Positions 6,361 through 15,734 of a stretch of 19,386 nt of DNA are shown piece by piece. Under the pieces are notes generated by a model, which made no database searches, had not been told where the DNA came from, and saw only the letters and a program-made list of their open reading frames with translations. Both the position numbers and the translations under genes were made by a program. Numbering within the stretch: position 1 is the stretch's first letter; the number at the start of each line of letters is the position of its first letter. Source of the stretch: an uncultured Dorea sp. (GTDB lineage: Bacteria; Bacillota; Clostridia; Lachnospirales; Lachnospiraceae); contig CAJUAM010000048.1 in assembly GCA_910584615.1 (NCBI GenBank), forward strand, positions 1-19,386, written 5' to 3'.

Positions 6361-8961
6361 ATGAAAGCCGGTGTCATACTGACTCTTCATGTGGCCGGAT
6401 TTCCTGTTGAGGCGGCTGGCATTTTTACAGAAGATAAGGGGATCATTCTTAGCGGAAGCTTAAAGCTTCCGTCAAAAGGCAGTTTTCGGGAAGTATTGGG
6501 GGACTTACTGAAAAAGGGCGGATATACACTTAACTTGTCAGTTATCCCAGAAATTAATATAGAGACTTTATGGATGTCTTATTGTCAGGGATCCTCTGAA
6601 ATGAGGGTTGGATTAAAGCTTCGGGACGGCATGGAAGATCTGGGAGAGATACAGGCAGTTATGCCAGACGGGAAGAAAAAGCTTCTGCTTTTATTTTCTT
6701 TCATAAAAAGACTGGAGTTTTCGAAGATTCCGGCAGTAGGAGACTGGATAGGGAAAGGTTCTTTCGGACCGATAGGATTTATCATTGATTCTGACGGCAG
6801 TGTGAAGCTTTCCCTTTCTTATTCATATGGAGATGAGAACGGGAAGGCTTTGCTTGTATTTCCATTAGAAAGAAACAAAGGTTTTTCAATGGCGGAAGAA
6901 ACAAAAAATACATCTGCCGTTCAATGGAAATCTTTAAAAAAGTCTATAGGATGCGTGACTCTTCTGGCAGCCGGCTATGCTTTTTCAGAAGGGGAACTGT
7001 GGGTATTGCTTCGTACAGAACTGCATCTTGGTATTTTTTCGATTACTTTAGAGGGGCTTGGTGTCTGTATTCCTTTTACAAATCTTAGAGATACGTATCC
7101 AATGATGACGGGACTTGGTCTCGGAGTAAAGACAGATCAGATAGAGATTTCCGGATTTTTTGCGAAAGAATTAAATAAGCCGTCCTACATAGGGCAGATT
7201 ACCATCCGTGTCCGCAACTTTTCTGTCTCTTTGATGGGGGTATATGAACAGGCTCCGTATACGTCTGTATTCGCGATCGGAGTGCTGGAGCTTTTTACGG
7301 CGGGGACAGGGTGCGTTAAAATCACAAAGATTGCGGCCGGTTTCGGTTATAACCGGCTTCTCTTTATTCCGCAGACAGACCGGCTCAGTCAGTTTGCACT
7401 CATGAGAGTTTTACATGGGGATATCCCAGTCAGCCAGGCAGCAGCAGAGATGCCGGCCAGTCAGGGGCAAAAGTGGCTGGCTTCCGGGGTGCAGTTTGAA
7501 AGCTATGGTATGGTATGCGGAGAGGCGGCGGTGAGTGTACTCTTTGGGAATATACTGCGTGCGGACATAACGGGGATGGCGGTGCTGGATCTAAGGGTCG
7601 GAAACAGCAAAAAAACAGGAGAAAATCATGGATCTTTTGTGCTGGCCCATGCAGTGCTTCTGATCCAGGCCTCTTTCCAGCCGGAAGCCGGTCTGATCGC
7701 TGTGACAGCGATGCTTGGCGGAGAATCCTATCTTTTGTCTAAGAAATGCCGTATCACTGGGGGATTTGCATGTTATATCTGGTATGAAAAAGAACATAAA
7801 GGAGATTTTGTGGTTTCGATCGGCGGTTATCATAGTAATTATAAAAAGCCGGAGCATTACCCTTCTGTAGCACCTCTTGGGCTTAAATGGAAGATCACAG
7901 ATGAATTGCTGGTTCAGGGGAATATTTATTTTGCCCTTACACCGGCAGCCCTGATGGCAGGCGGAACTATGCAGATGTTGTTCGAGGCTGGCTGTGTGCA
8001 GGCATGGTGCACTGCGTCTGTCGACATGATGCTTCAGTGGAAGCCTCTTTTGTATGATTTTCGTATAGATATATCATTAGGAGTCAGAGTAAAGCTATGG
8101 TTTATGCGTATGAAGCTGGAGATCGGCTGCGGGTTGCATCTGTGGGGACCGGAATTTTCGGGGATCGCAAGGGTAAATCTCTGGATCATTTCTTTTGATA
8201 TTAAATTCGTGGAAAATGATCCCGGCAGTACGGGTAAGATTGACTGGTCCGCTTTTAAGGAAGCATATCTGAAACCGGAAACTGTGCGGGAAAGTGACAG
8301 TACCAGTTTTTGCGGATGCAGTATCCAGATATGCGAAGGGCCTCAGATATTAATCCAGACATCCCTTCCATATACCGCTTACAGAATTAACGGCGGGGAA
8401 CTTATGATTCCCCTATATCACGGAGCATTTGGAATCTACCCCTGCAGAGTAGAGAAGGCAGAAGCTACTCTTCTGATAGAGATCTATACAGTTCATCAAG
8501 ATCCGAAAGAGAATGAGGCTGTGGATATGAGTCTGTTTTGCTGGCAGCCGGAAATAACCCAGATACCCTGTGCACTCTGGGGAACCAGTGAGCATAAAGA
8601 TAACAGGGGGAACTGGAAACAGGAGACATTTAAAGCAGCTTCGGGAATTGCCATTCAGGTAATAAATGCCGGCTATCCAGAGCTTAATGTACCGCTTTCG
8701 AGAGAAACCCGGTCTGCAGACCGGGGAGAAGAAATCTGGGTTCCGGTGATTGAAGGAAAAAAATATGAGCAGTCTAAAGTGTATGACAAAATGGCAGAGA
8801 TCCGTTCACAGGATGTGGAACAAAAACGTGCGCAAATACTGGCTGATCTGGGAATTGACACAAGGGAATGTTTCACTGATCAGTGGACGCATGCGGAAAA
8901 ATTACAAGAGCTGTTCCGCGAGGCACCATATATGGAGACGCTGGGAGGAGGGAATGGATGA
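6361..8961 (+). CDS. Large beta-rich protein resembling DUF6603 family (866 aa)
   Basis: The protein is long and rich in alternating hydrophobic/polar strands, with no signal peptide or membrane anchor. Landmarks are GLGLGVKTDQIEISGFFAK (about 251-269), then FGYNRLLFIPQ (about 328-338), and near 595-618 HLWGPEFSGIARVNLW followed by IISFDIKF, then DWSAFKEAYL (about 628-637). The 'G.GYNR...P' and 'LHLWGPxFxG...ISFxIxF' patterns are what I remember from DUF6603 proteins, which are large, widespread and without known function. The C-terminal 230 residues do not look like that domain and may be a separate module. The RBS is weak (GGAAG), so translation is probably coupled to the 194-aa gene two bases upstream. 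The end overlaps the next start by ATGA. A search against Pfam DUF6603 would settle the family call. Confidence 0.72.
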   Translation: MKAGVILTLHVAGFPVEAAGIFTEDKGIILSGSLKLPSKGSFREVLGDLLKKGGYTLNLSVIPEINIETLWMSYCQGSSEMRVGLKLRDGMEDLGEIQAVMPDGKKKLLLLFSFIKRLEFSKIPAVGDWIGKGSFGPIGFIIDSDGSVKLSLSYSYGDENGKALLVFPLERNKGFSMAEETKNTSAVQWKSLKKSIGCVTLLAAGYAFSEGELWVLLRTELHLGIFSITLEGLGVCIPFTNLRDTYPMMTGLGLGVKTDQIEISGFFAKELNKPSYIGQITIRVRNFSVSLMGVYEQAPYTSVFAIGVLELFTAGTGCVKITKIAAGFGYNRLLFIPQTDRLSQFALMRVLHGDIPVSQAAAEMPASQGQKWLASGVQFESYGMVCGEAAVSVLFGNILRADITGMAVLDLRVGNSKKTGENHGSFVLAHAVLLIQASFQPEAGLIAVTAMLGGESYLLSKKCRITGGFACYIWYEKEHKGDFVVSIGGYHSNYKKPEHYPSVAPLGLKWKITDELLVQGNIYFALTPAALMAGGTMQMLFEAGCVQAWCTASVDMMLQWKPLLYDFRIDISLGVRVKLWFMRMKLEIGCGLHLWGPEFSGIARVNLWIISFDIKFVENDPGSTGKIDWSAFKEAYLKPETVRESDSTSFCGCSIQICEGPQILIQTSLPYTAYRINGGELMIPLYHGAFGIYPCRVEKAEATLLIEIYTVHQDPKENEAVDMSLFCWQPEITQIPCALWGTSEHKDNRGNWKQETFKAASGIAIQVINAGYPELNVPLSRETRSADRGEEIWVPVIEGKKYEQSKVYDKMAEIRSQDVEQKRAQILADLGIDTRECFTDQWTHAEKLQELFREAPYMETLGGGNG

Positions 8962-10235
8962 TAGAAAATAATATGGGAAATCTTTCTCTGACCGGGCAGT
9001 GCATTCCGCCTCTTCGGACCGGAGAGTATGAAGTCAGTGCTAAGATCAGCCTTAAATTCTCCAAAACAGAGGAAACTTCCTTAAAAGAAGCAAAGCGTTT
9101 TTTTGTTCAGGGACAGCGTTTTACTGTGAAACAAGAGCAGATTGAAAGTGTGTATCCCGCTCCGGGAGAGTGCTGCAGCCACAGTGTGATCCTCCCTCAT
9201 GTAGTGGTCAGCCCATGCACACTTCCTTTTGAGTGTGCTGTATTACCGGATGGAGAAAGTTCGTTGAAGACGCCGTATCTTGCGCTTTTGCTCTTTCACG
9301 ACGACGAGATGCCGAAGCTTATCCATGGGAGTGTGCGTGATTTATTTAAAAGCCCTGGGAAGGGAAGAATCTTTTATCCGGAAGACTATACAAAAGAGGA
9401 AGAAGATCTTGCCTGTACGTTTATGGATGTTCCGGGAGATTTGTTTGCAAAGATCGCGCCGGCTGCAGATGAACTTGCATTTCTTGTACATGGAAGAAAA
9501 AGCAATCCTCAGCTGAAAGCGAAAAAACTGATGTCTTTATCTGTAAAAGAAGTACAGTCTGTCATATTCTGCAATCGTATCCCACGCTCGGGAAATTCCA
9601 AAGAGCCTTATCTTAACCATGTATGTCTTGTGTCGCTTGCCGGCTGTAGCAGGATATGGAAGGATGGCACGAACTGTCCGGCCGTCCGTCTGGCTGTGCT
9701 TTATCACTGGGAATTTTTCGCGTTGGAGGAAACTGCCGGTGAAGAACTTTTACAGTCTGTACATACAAAGAGCTTCACACTCCCTGTACCAGAAACTGCC
9801 GGTAAAAATGTGAGGGAACTTTTGCAGAACGGATATGTTCCTCTGGAACACACTCTGAGAGAGGGAAGCCGTACCGTATCTTTTTACAGAGGACCTTTCG
9901 TACCTGCGCATACACATAAAACAGTGCAGACAAAGGATAGTCCGGACAGTCTTTACCGATACGATCCGGAAATAGGAATGTTTGACGTTTCATATGCCTG
10001 TGCGTGGGAGATTGGAAAGCTGACCGCTCTATCAAGAGAAGATATTGCCAGAAAGATCATGATGTCAAGAAATGCCGCTCTTAACCGGATGCATAAGGAA
10101 GAAGTGCAGGAAATGTTATCAAATGCCGGTGTGAAAGAAGATATTAGCTCGCAGCTTTTGCATTATTTTGAAAAATGTTTTGGAGAGAAAAAAGATGAAA
10201 TCATGGTATCAGAAGGAACAGAAGACCCAGATTAA
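8958..10235 (+). CDS. Conserved uncharacterised protein of the operon (425 aa)
   Basis: ATG 8958 overlaps the previous stop (ATGA) and has GGGAGGAGG at 8943-8951 six bases upstream. A longer reading from 8883 would lie inside the previous gene without an RBS. Visible motifs are RFFVQGQRFTVKQEQIESVY (47-66), SVILPHVVVSPCTLPFE (76-92), PYLALLLFHDDEMP (106-119) and DVSYACAWEIGKLTAL (about 342-357). I recall the 'RFxLxxxxIxSVxPPxxxxGxxxxxLPHVVLxxxTLPWE' and 'DVSYAAAWxLGRLxAL' patterns from long hypothetical proteins in other bacteria, but know of no function. No secretion signal, membrane segment or catalytic motif is apparent. It overlaps the next gene by 41 bases. Likely one subunit of a multiprotein assembly with its neighbours. 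Confidence 0.75.
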   Translation: MIENNMGNLSLTGQCIPPLRTGEYEVSAKISLKFSKTEETSLKEAKRFFVQGQRFTVKQEQIESVYPAPGECCSHSVILPHVVVSPCTLPFECAVLPDGESSLKTPYLALLLFHDDEMPKLIHGSVRDLFKSPGKGRIFYPEDYTKEEEDLACTFMDVPGDLFAKIAPAADELAFLVHGRKSNPQLKAKKLMSLSVKEVQSVIFCNRIPRSGNSKEPYLNHVCLVSLAGCSRIWKDGTNCPAVRLAVLYHWEFFALEETAGEELLQSVHTKSFTLPVPETAGKNVRELLQNGYVPLEHTLREGSRTVSFYRGPFVPAHTHKTVQTKDSPDSLYRYDPEIGMFDVSYACAWEIGKLTALSREDIARKIMMSRNAALNRMHKEEVQEMLSNAGVKEDISSQLLHYFEKCFGEKKDEIMVSEGTEDPD

Positions 10236-10950
10236 AAATGTGAGGGAGTATATGGATACAGATTCTGATATATTGAATTTTCTTGCGGAATTAGAGATTT
10301 TGTATCATGTTCCTTATGCCTATCTGCTTCCCAAAGACGATCTGCTTTTGGAAGAACAGATCGGTTTCTTTTATCTGGACTCAGAATGGATCCGGTGTAT
10401 GCAGCAAGGGGCGTTAAGTATTGGCTGCGCAAGTGAAGTGGAGAAGAGGTGGTCGAAAGAAGCGGGCAGGTTTTATAGGACAGCAGTGAAGGCAAGATCA
10501 GGACATCTGCGCGAAAAAATGTTTGGTCTGCCAGAGAAGGATGAGAAGACTTTTGTCCGTTCCGGCTTTTTACTGCGGTCAGAGGCAGTCCGGTGCTGGC
10601 CCGGAATAGAAGTAAAGTGCTGGGAGGATGAAAAGGTAAGAACAGAGGATACCAGACTTTCAATCCTCCGGCTGGAAAAAATCGCGAAAGACACCCTGCT
10701 TTGCATTGTGAGCGGAGATATAAAGGCTGTAGAACTTTCCCAGCCCCCAGAGGGCATTTATATGGAAGCAAAAAACAAGGAAGAGACTGGGATGGATATT
10801 ATTTTCCGAAAAGAGGCCAAAGGAGTGCTGGATATAAAGGCAATGACAGAAGTGCTTTCCAGAACTAAGAATGTAACACCGGAAGAGTTCGGCGCTGTAT
10901 TTTTACATAAACAGACCAAATATATCTTTACACCGAAATATAAAGGGTAA
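10195..10950 (+). CDS. Conserved uncharacterised protein of the operon (251 aa)
   Basis: ATG 10195 is preferred because GGAGAG lies eight bases upstream; the in-frame ATG at 10168 has no RBS. The gene overlaps the previous one by 41 bases. Two features stand out: LEEQIGFFYLDSEWIRCMQQ running into GALSIG (52-77), and QPPEGIYMEAK near 183-193. The 'IxFFxLDxxWIxxxxxGALSIG' signature is familiar to me from hypothetical proteins related to those encoded by the neighbouring genes, often as part of longer chains, so this may be a compact version; I cannot confirm that. No signal peptide or transmembrane helix is present. The function is unknown. Confidence 0.72.
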   Translation: MKSWYQKEQKTQIKNVREYMDTDSDILNFLAELEILYHVPYAYLLPKDDLLLEEQIGFFYLDSEWIRCMQQGALSIGCASEVEKRWSKEAGRFYRTAVKARSGHLREKMFGLPEKDEKTFVRSGFLLRSEAVRCWPGIEVKCWEDEKVRTEDTRLSILRLEKIAKDTLLCIVSGDIKAVELSQPPEGIYMEAKNKEETGMDIIFRKEAKGVLDIKAMTEVLSRTKNVTPEEFGAVFLHKQTKYIFTPKYKG

Positions 10951-10981
10951 AGAGATGGAGGCGCAAAAAAGGAGAAAGGTT

Positions 10982-13900
10982 ATGGGAGAATTATATGTAC
11001 CTGTCCATGTAGAGGCTCTGGTTGTAGGAAAGGGAGGGCAAAGGGTAAAAAATATGAGACCGTCATTTTCCGGGCTGGAAAAGAGGCCTACCGGGGATTC
11101 CATCAGGATAGAACCGTACGCAGTAACACAGTTAAAGCCCGGAGTACATCTCCACTGGACGATGCCAGACAGCCTTCTCCATGGTGTTAAGGAAGAGACG
11201 GTAACGTTTCCGGTTCTTCCGGACAGATGGGTGATCCAGCGTCTGGAAAAGAAAAATGGCAGGATAGAGCGCAAAGTATGGCAGATCACCAGCAATGCTG
11301 TACACCTGTATGACCCCTGTGAAGAATACGGAAACAGTTCTATCACGATTCCCATGTATGAAAATACGGAAAATATATGGCAGCCTTCGGGGCCTCTTCC
11401 GCCTGGAAAGACAGTGCGAAAGCCTTATGGATATCTTGGGCACTGCGAACTCCTTTCACAGCATAGTTCTTCGTTTTCCCCGCGGCGTACCATTCCTTTA
11501 ACTGCAGTTGGCTGGGGAGATCCGCAATTTGCCGCCGCTTATCAGAAATGCGCGTCCTGCTTTGGATTCTGGGACGAGATATATGAAGAAGAGGAGAAAG
11601 ATTATACTTATGTAGTGTGCGGATATTACGCCTGTTGTAAGGAGGATCCTCTTAGAAAATTATCCGGTGATATAAAGGAAGCCCTTTTATGGACGATCGC
11701 AGACGGAGACGATCAAAGCATCGCTTCCGACACAGTCTGTCATGGCGCTGTCTGCCATGTTATATGGCCGGGAAAGAAAAATGTTAAAGACGGTGTGCCG
11801 GAGGGAGAGGTTACTCTGGCGGTTGGTAATAATTCTGCGGAAGCCCTTGCGGCGCTTTTACAGGGACAGTATCCCAAGGAACGCGGAATGGAGCGTCTTC
11901 TTTTATATCACCAGCAGGACACATGGGGAAAAATAAAAAGCGTGCAAAGCGATGGTATGATCCAGGCTGAGGAGGAAGCGCACCGGAGGCAGTTTTCGGA
12001 TGTGCTGAACGGATACCGGTATGAATTGGAAAGAAACGATGAGAAGCAGGATTTTGACTCGCTGTCTGTCAGGGATTACCGCAGTCTGGAAACTCTCAAC
12101 GATCTTCAGGATACGTTGGAGCATTTGCAGGTCTTAAAAAGGGAATATTCACAGAGATTATATGTTTTCTGGTGTAAGTATATTTTTCTGAAAGATCTTA
12201 TGGATGAAAATCTCCCTTTAAAAAAGGGTGAATCTGAAAAGGAACTGAAACTTTGCATTGATGAAATGAAAGAAAGCTGCAGCCTTTTTAGAAATGCGCA
12301 AAAAGAGGCTGATAAAACAGAGGAAAACATACACAGTCTTTTTATAGGGCTTCAAAAGCAGATCAGCGGCAAAAAGAATATCCGGATCGTAAAGAAGGAG
12401 AAAGCCAGGGGATACCAGCCAAATCCTCTGGTGATCGCAGTGCATGGAGAAGGTGTAAAAAGAAGTTACCGCCAGGGTTATCAGGCGGATTCGGAAGGGC
12501 TTCTTCCCTGCAGGCTTCACACTGTAACAAAAAAGACGTTAAGTTATGAGGGGAGAGCAAAGACATTTTTTGCTGATCAGGTGAAGAGCTGTATGACAAA
12601 AAAGCCTGACTGTATGCCAGAGTTCTGTGAATACATAGCATTTGAGGCTGTACTTTTAGATACTTCCCTGCAGGAGGTCCTTTGGAAAGATAAAGTACAC
12701 GCAAAAGAGAGCATACAGGAAGAACCATGCGGTCCGGATCCCTTTCATATCTCCTTTTGCCAATGGAAGCAGCCGTGGAATCCCATGGAGCTTATATGGG
12801 AAATCACGGTAGAACCGATTATCAGACAGTTTGATGAAGAGGATATCTGTCGAAATTATATTCTTGGAGATATTGACTTTTTCTGTACGTATGAGGAGAC
12901 AGAAAATACTCTTAAAAGCTTTACCGTATCTGGAAGTACTCTTCTTACGCCTCATGCGGCATATGTCATGAAGGACAGGCTTAGGCGTCTTTTGGGAGAG
13001 GGAAATTCCCTTTTATCTGCCGTCGGGCAGCAGCAGACGCTTTCACAGCAGACGGAAGGATTTTATGAGAATTGCCTTGGACTTTCCGATACGTTTCAGA
13101 TCCCTCTTTGTTTTCCTGAATGGGATGAGAGGGAGACAGGTATTTCACTAAGGGAGCTTCAAAGCTGTATCATAGATCAGGTCTCTCAGCCAGATCTCAG
13201 TGAATACAGTGAGTATCTTCCCATTCGTTCTGGGGTTGGTAAGATTACGAAATTGTGGATCACTGACTCTTTCGGGCAGATCAAAGAAGTTCAGACGTGG
13301 GATAGGGAGGCCGTAGTACAGATTGCAGAAAGCTTACGCACAAGAGAGCAGAAAAAGTTTCTTTTTTTGCCGCGTATTTTAAATGCATGTGCGATCAGAG
13401 CGCAATGGATCTCTGCCAGAGAGGATCTTAGGGATGCTGTAAGTCCTGAGACGACGCCTGTATGCGGCTTTATCCGTCCCGATCTGATCAATAAGGGACT
13501 GACGTTTTATGATAATGAAGGAAACGCGCTTGGAAGTCTCGAGACAGCAGGGGATAAATGTCATTTTACCCCTTTTTCTGAACGTGTATCAAGACCTGAG
13601 GATATACCCGATATCATTTTGCGGAAATTTGCAGTGCGGCTTAATCAGGGGAGCGCGGCATTGAGGGAATTGCTGGAATATCTTGGCCGGTATTTTGAGA
13701 ATTGTCTGAACATGGAAAAGGAAGATTTCTATCAGCTTTGTTTCGGAAAACTGCTGGCACTGGCACGGATCTCGGTTCGGGCAGAGACTGTTGACGGCTA
13801 CCATAGATATTTGCGGACAGGTGGGAGAGATGCTGCAGTGAGCTATGATACAAACGGTTATGAAAGATGCGTATTTATGATGCGGCTTGGAGATGAACGA

Positions 13901-14407
13901 AAATACAAGGATAAGACGGCAGGATTTTTCTTCTCTGATAAGCAAGGTGAACTGCCGGATATGACAAGGATGTCGGCAACGGATCTTTCGGCGGCCCAAT
14001 ATGGAACGCACTTTATCTGCGCTGAAAATGAATGGGAGCAGTCGTTGGAAATGCCAGCCAGGATATTAACACTGTTGTTTGACCCATTTTCCGAAATCAA
14101 TATACGGACAGGGCTGCTTCCGGTCCAGACTTTAAAACTGGATGAGCACTTTTTCAGAAATTCCGTTCAGAGGATGGAGACAGTTTTTCCGGTACGGCCG
14201 CTTTTGCATCCGTCAGATACCGTGCAGATTCCTATGCCGGAAGCGGAAGACCAAAAGTGGGAGTGGCGTTTTCCGGAATCCGGGAACGTCTTTGAAGATA
14301 ACAAAGTAAGACCTCCCACAGAGGAGTTATACAGTAAAAGAAAAATAATTTCAGAAGGGTATGTAAAGTTAGGGAAAGGAGAAGTGAATGATAAGCGTAA
14401 GTCTTGA
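10982..14407 (+). CDS. Very large conserved uncharacterised protein (1141 aa)
   Basis: ATG 10982 has GGAG at 10971-10974 with seven bases of spacing; ATG 10955 is in frame but poorly served. The N-terminus is beta-like (MGELYVPVHVEALVVG) and is followed by GVHLHWTMPDSLLHG (54-68) and FPVLPDRWVIQRLE (76-89). A long charged helical region, probably coiled coil, spans about 340-470 and leads into GYQPNPLVIAVHGEG (about 476-490). The remainder to the C-terminus is mixed. 'GVHLHWALPDALxxG...FPxxPxRWxVxR' and 'PxDPVVLVxGxG' are signatures I associate with an uncharacterised family of very large proteins. No secretion signal or active site is visible. Its size and position suggest the main structural subunit or scaffold of the operon product. 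Its 3' end overlaps the next gene by 20 bases. Confidence 0.78.
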   Translation: MGELYVPVHVEALVVGKGGQRVKNMRPSFSGLEKRPTGDSIRIEPYAVTQLKPGVHLHWTMPDSLLHGVKEETVTFPVLPDRWVIQRLEKKNGRIERKVWQITSNAVHLYDPCEEYGNSSITIPMYENTENIWQPSGPLPPGKTVRKPYGYLGHCELLSQHSSSFSPRRTIPLTAVGWGDPQFAAAYQKCASCFGFWDEIYEEEEKDYTYVVCGYYACCKEDPLRKLSGDIKEALLWTIADGDDQSIASDTVCHGAVCHVIWPGKKNVKDGVPEGEVTLAVGNNSAEALAALLQGQYPKERGMERLLLYHQQDTWGKIKSVQSDGMIQAEEEAHRRQFSDVLNGYRYELERNDEKQDFDSLSVRDYRSLETLNDLQDTLEHLQVLKREYSQRLYVFWCKYIFLKDLMDENLPLKKGESEKELKLCIDEMKESCSLFRNAQKEADKTEENIHSLFIGLQKQISGKKNIRIVKKEKARGYQPNPLVIAVHGEGVKRSYRQGYQADSEGLLPCRLHTVTKKTLSYEGRAKTFFADQVKSCMTKKPDCMPEFCEYIAFEAVLLDTSLQEVLWKDKVHAKESIQEEPCGPDPFHISFCQWKQPWNPMELIWEITVEPIIRQFDEEDICRNYILGDIDFFCTYEETENTLKSFTVSGSTLLTPHAAYVMKDRLRRLLGEGNSLLSAVGQQQTLSQQTEGFYENCLGLSDTFQIPLCFPEWDERETGISLRELQSCIIDQVSQPDLSEYSEYLPIRSGVGKITKLWITDSFGQIKEVQTWDREAVVQIAESLRTREQKKFLFLPRILNACAIRAQWISAREDLRDAVSPETTPVCGFIRPDLINKGLTFYDNEGNALGSLETAGDKCHFTPFSERVSRPEDIPDIILRKFAVRLNQGSAALRELLEYLGRYFENCLNMEKEDFYQLCFGKLLALARISVRAETVDGYHRYLRTGGRDAAVSYDTNGYERCVFMMRLGDERKYKDKTAGFFFSDKQGELPDMTRMSATDLSAAQYGTHFICAENEWEQSLEMPARILTLLFDPFSEINIRTGLLPVQTLKLDEHFFRNSVQRMETVFPVRPLLHPSDTVQIPMPEAEDQKWEWRFPESGNVFEDNKVRPPTEELYSKRKIISEGYVKLGKGEVNDKRKS

Positions 14408-15734
14408 AAGCAATACGATCTGGGCAAAACAAAGCAGCAGATTTTTTGTTACTGTCCGCAACAGCGGGCCGGAGGATCTATACTGCAGCGATGAGGAGTT
14501 TGAACCTTCAGGTAAAAGCGAATCATATATCATGGTTTCGTGTCTTACTATTACTCCAAAGATCGGTGATATGGAAGAAGCTCTTGTGTCGGATAAGGAT
14601 GATATCGTATTCGATGTTTTAGAGCAGCCGGAAAATGGCAGGCATTTCCAGCTGTGGGTGTGTATGTACAGCAACGGTATTCTGAGGGTAAAGCCGAATG
14701 AAGTTATCGCATGCCTGCCAAAGAAAAGCCGTATTAAAATACAGGCAGATATAAAGGGAATAGATATACATGACGGACCAGGACTCCTTAACTATAAATT
14801 CAGAGACTGGACAAGATACGATACGGTAAAAGCGGAATATATGAGAATGACAGAAGAAGACAAGGAGTTGTGGGTTACAAAAGTACCGGCGCCTTTCATT
14901 GAGTTTGCGCCAAAATCTTCTTATACTTACGGCCAAGAAGCATTTGTTGCGTGGAAGGTTAAAGATACAGGGGAAGATATGGGTGAAGTCAGTGTTACCG
15001 TAAACGGACAGATACAAAGCTTAAATACTTCTTATGAAGGTTTCTATGAAGGGGAGCTTTCGCTTCTGATGAAAGATGAGCCTCATGTGCTGGAATTTCG
15101 CAGTGAGTTTATATCCCGCGGTCTTAAGAAAAAGTTCTGGCCGGCATGGTTTGAGATGAAAAGATCTGATTCTCCTAAAAAGAAGATTCCTGAAAAAAAC
15201 GATCAGATCATACTTTGGTGGAATATTCCGGAAGCGGCCAAATGCAAAGTGCAGAAAATCCCAAAACCAGCACATGATATCACAGAAGTTTTCCGGGTTG
15301 AACACGATGAAACAGAGGTTATCCTTTCTTACTATGATGAAGATAACTATGAAAAAGAATTAAAAATCCTGTATACGAAGCCATATATTGATGTGTTTTC
15401 TTTTGGCGGGAAAAATGTTTTGGCGGGAAATTTAAAAATGGACATATCAGGGTTTGTGGATCCTGAAGTTGCAGGTACAATGGATGCGGCAGTTAATGCA
15501 ATCTATGGAGGAGACAGTCCGTGGACTTCCCCTCCTGAGGAGGAATCTCTCTTTATAAAGGCTAAATGTCAGGAAGGAGATTGCTATTTTTCCATAAACG
15601 AAGGAAAGATATGGACGATGACGAGAGAGGAACAAGAAAGAGGAAAAAATATCTCTGTTCCTAAAAAGAGCAGCTATCATCTGGAGCTTTGGGATAGTTA
15701 TGGTTGTAAAGTGAAAGGAGTGCTCACAGATTGA
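14388..15734 (+). CDS. Protein with Ig-like beta domains, unknown function (448 aa)
   Basis: The start has AAAGGAG at 14375-14381, six bases from the ATG, and overlaps the preceding gene by 20 bases. The N-terminal 130 residues begin with a strand-rich stretch (SRFFVTVRNSG) typical of Ig-like or cohesin-like folds. A second segment near 172-250 (FIEFAPKSSYTYGQEAFVAW) and a third near 280-370 have the same alternating pattern, so the protein may be a chain of three beta-sandwich domains. The last 60 residues contain three cysteines (AKCQEGDCYF, SYGCKVKG). There is no signal peptide. It sits directly before, and its stop overlaps the start of, the radical SAM gene, which makes it a candidate substrate of that enzyme; this is inference from order alone. 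Confidence 0.75.
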   Translation: MISVSLESNTIWAKQSSRFFVTVRNSGPEDLYCSDEEFEPSGKSESYIMVSCLTITPKIGDMEEALVSDKDDIVFDVLEQPENGRHFQLWVCMYSNGILRVKPNEVIACLPKKSRIKIQADIKGIDIHDGPGLLNYKFRDWTRYDTVKAEYMRMTEEDKELWVTKVPAPFIEFAPKSSYTYGQEAFVAWKVKDTGEDMGEVSVTVNGQIQSLNTSYEGFYEGELSLLMKDEPHVLEFRSEFISRGLKKKFWPAWFEMKRSDSPKKKIPEKNDQIILWWNIPEAAKCKVQKIPKPAHDITEVFRVEHDETEVILSYYDEDNYEKELKILYTKPYIDVFSFGGKNVLAGNLKMDISGFVDPEVAGTMDAAVNAIYGGDSPWTSPPEEESLFIKAKCQEGDCYFSINEGKIWTMTREEQERGKNISVPKKSSYHLELWDSYGCKVKGVLTD

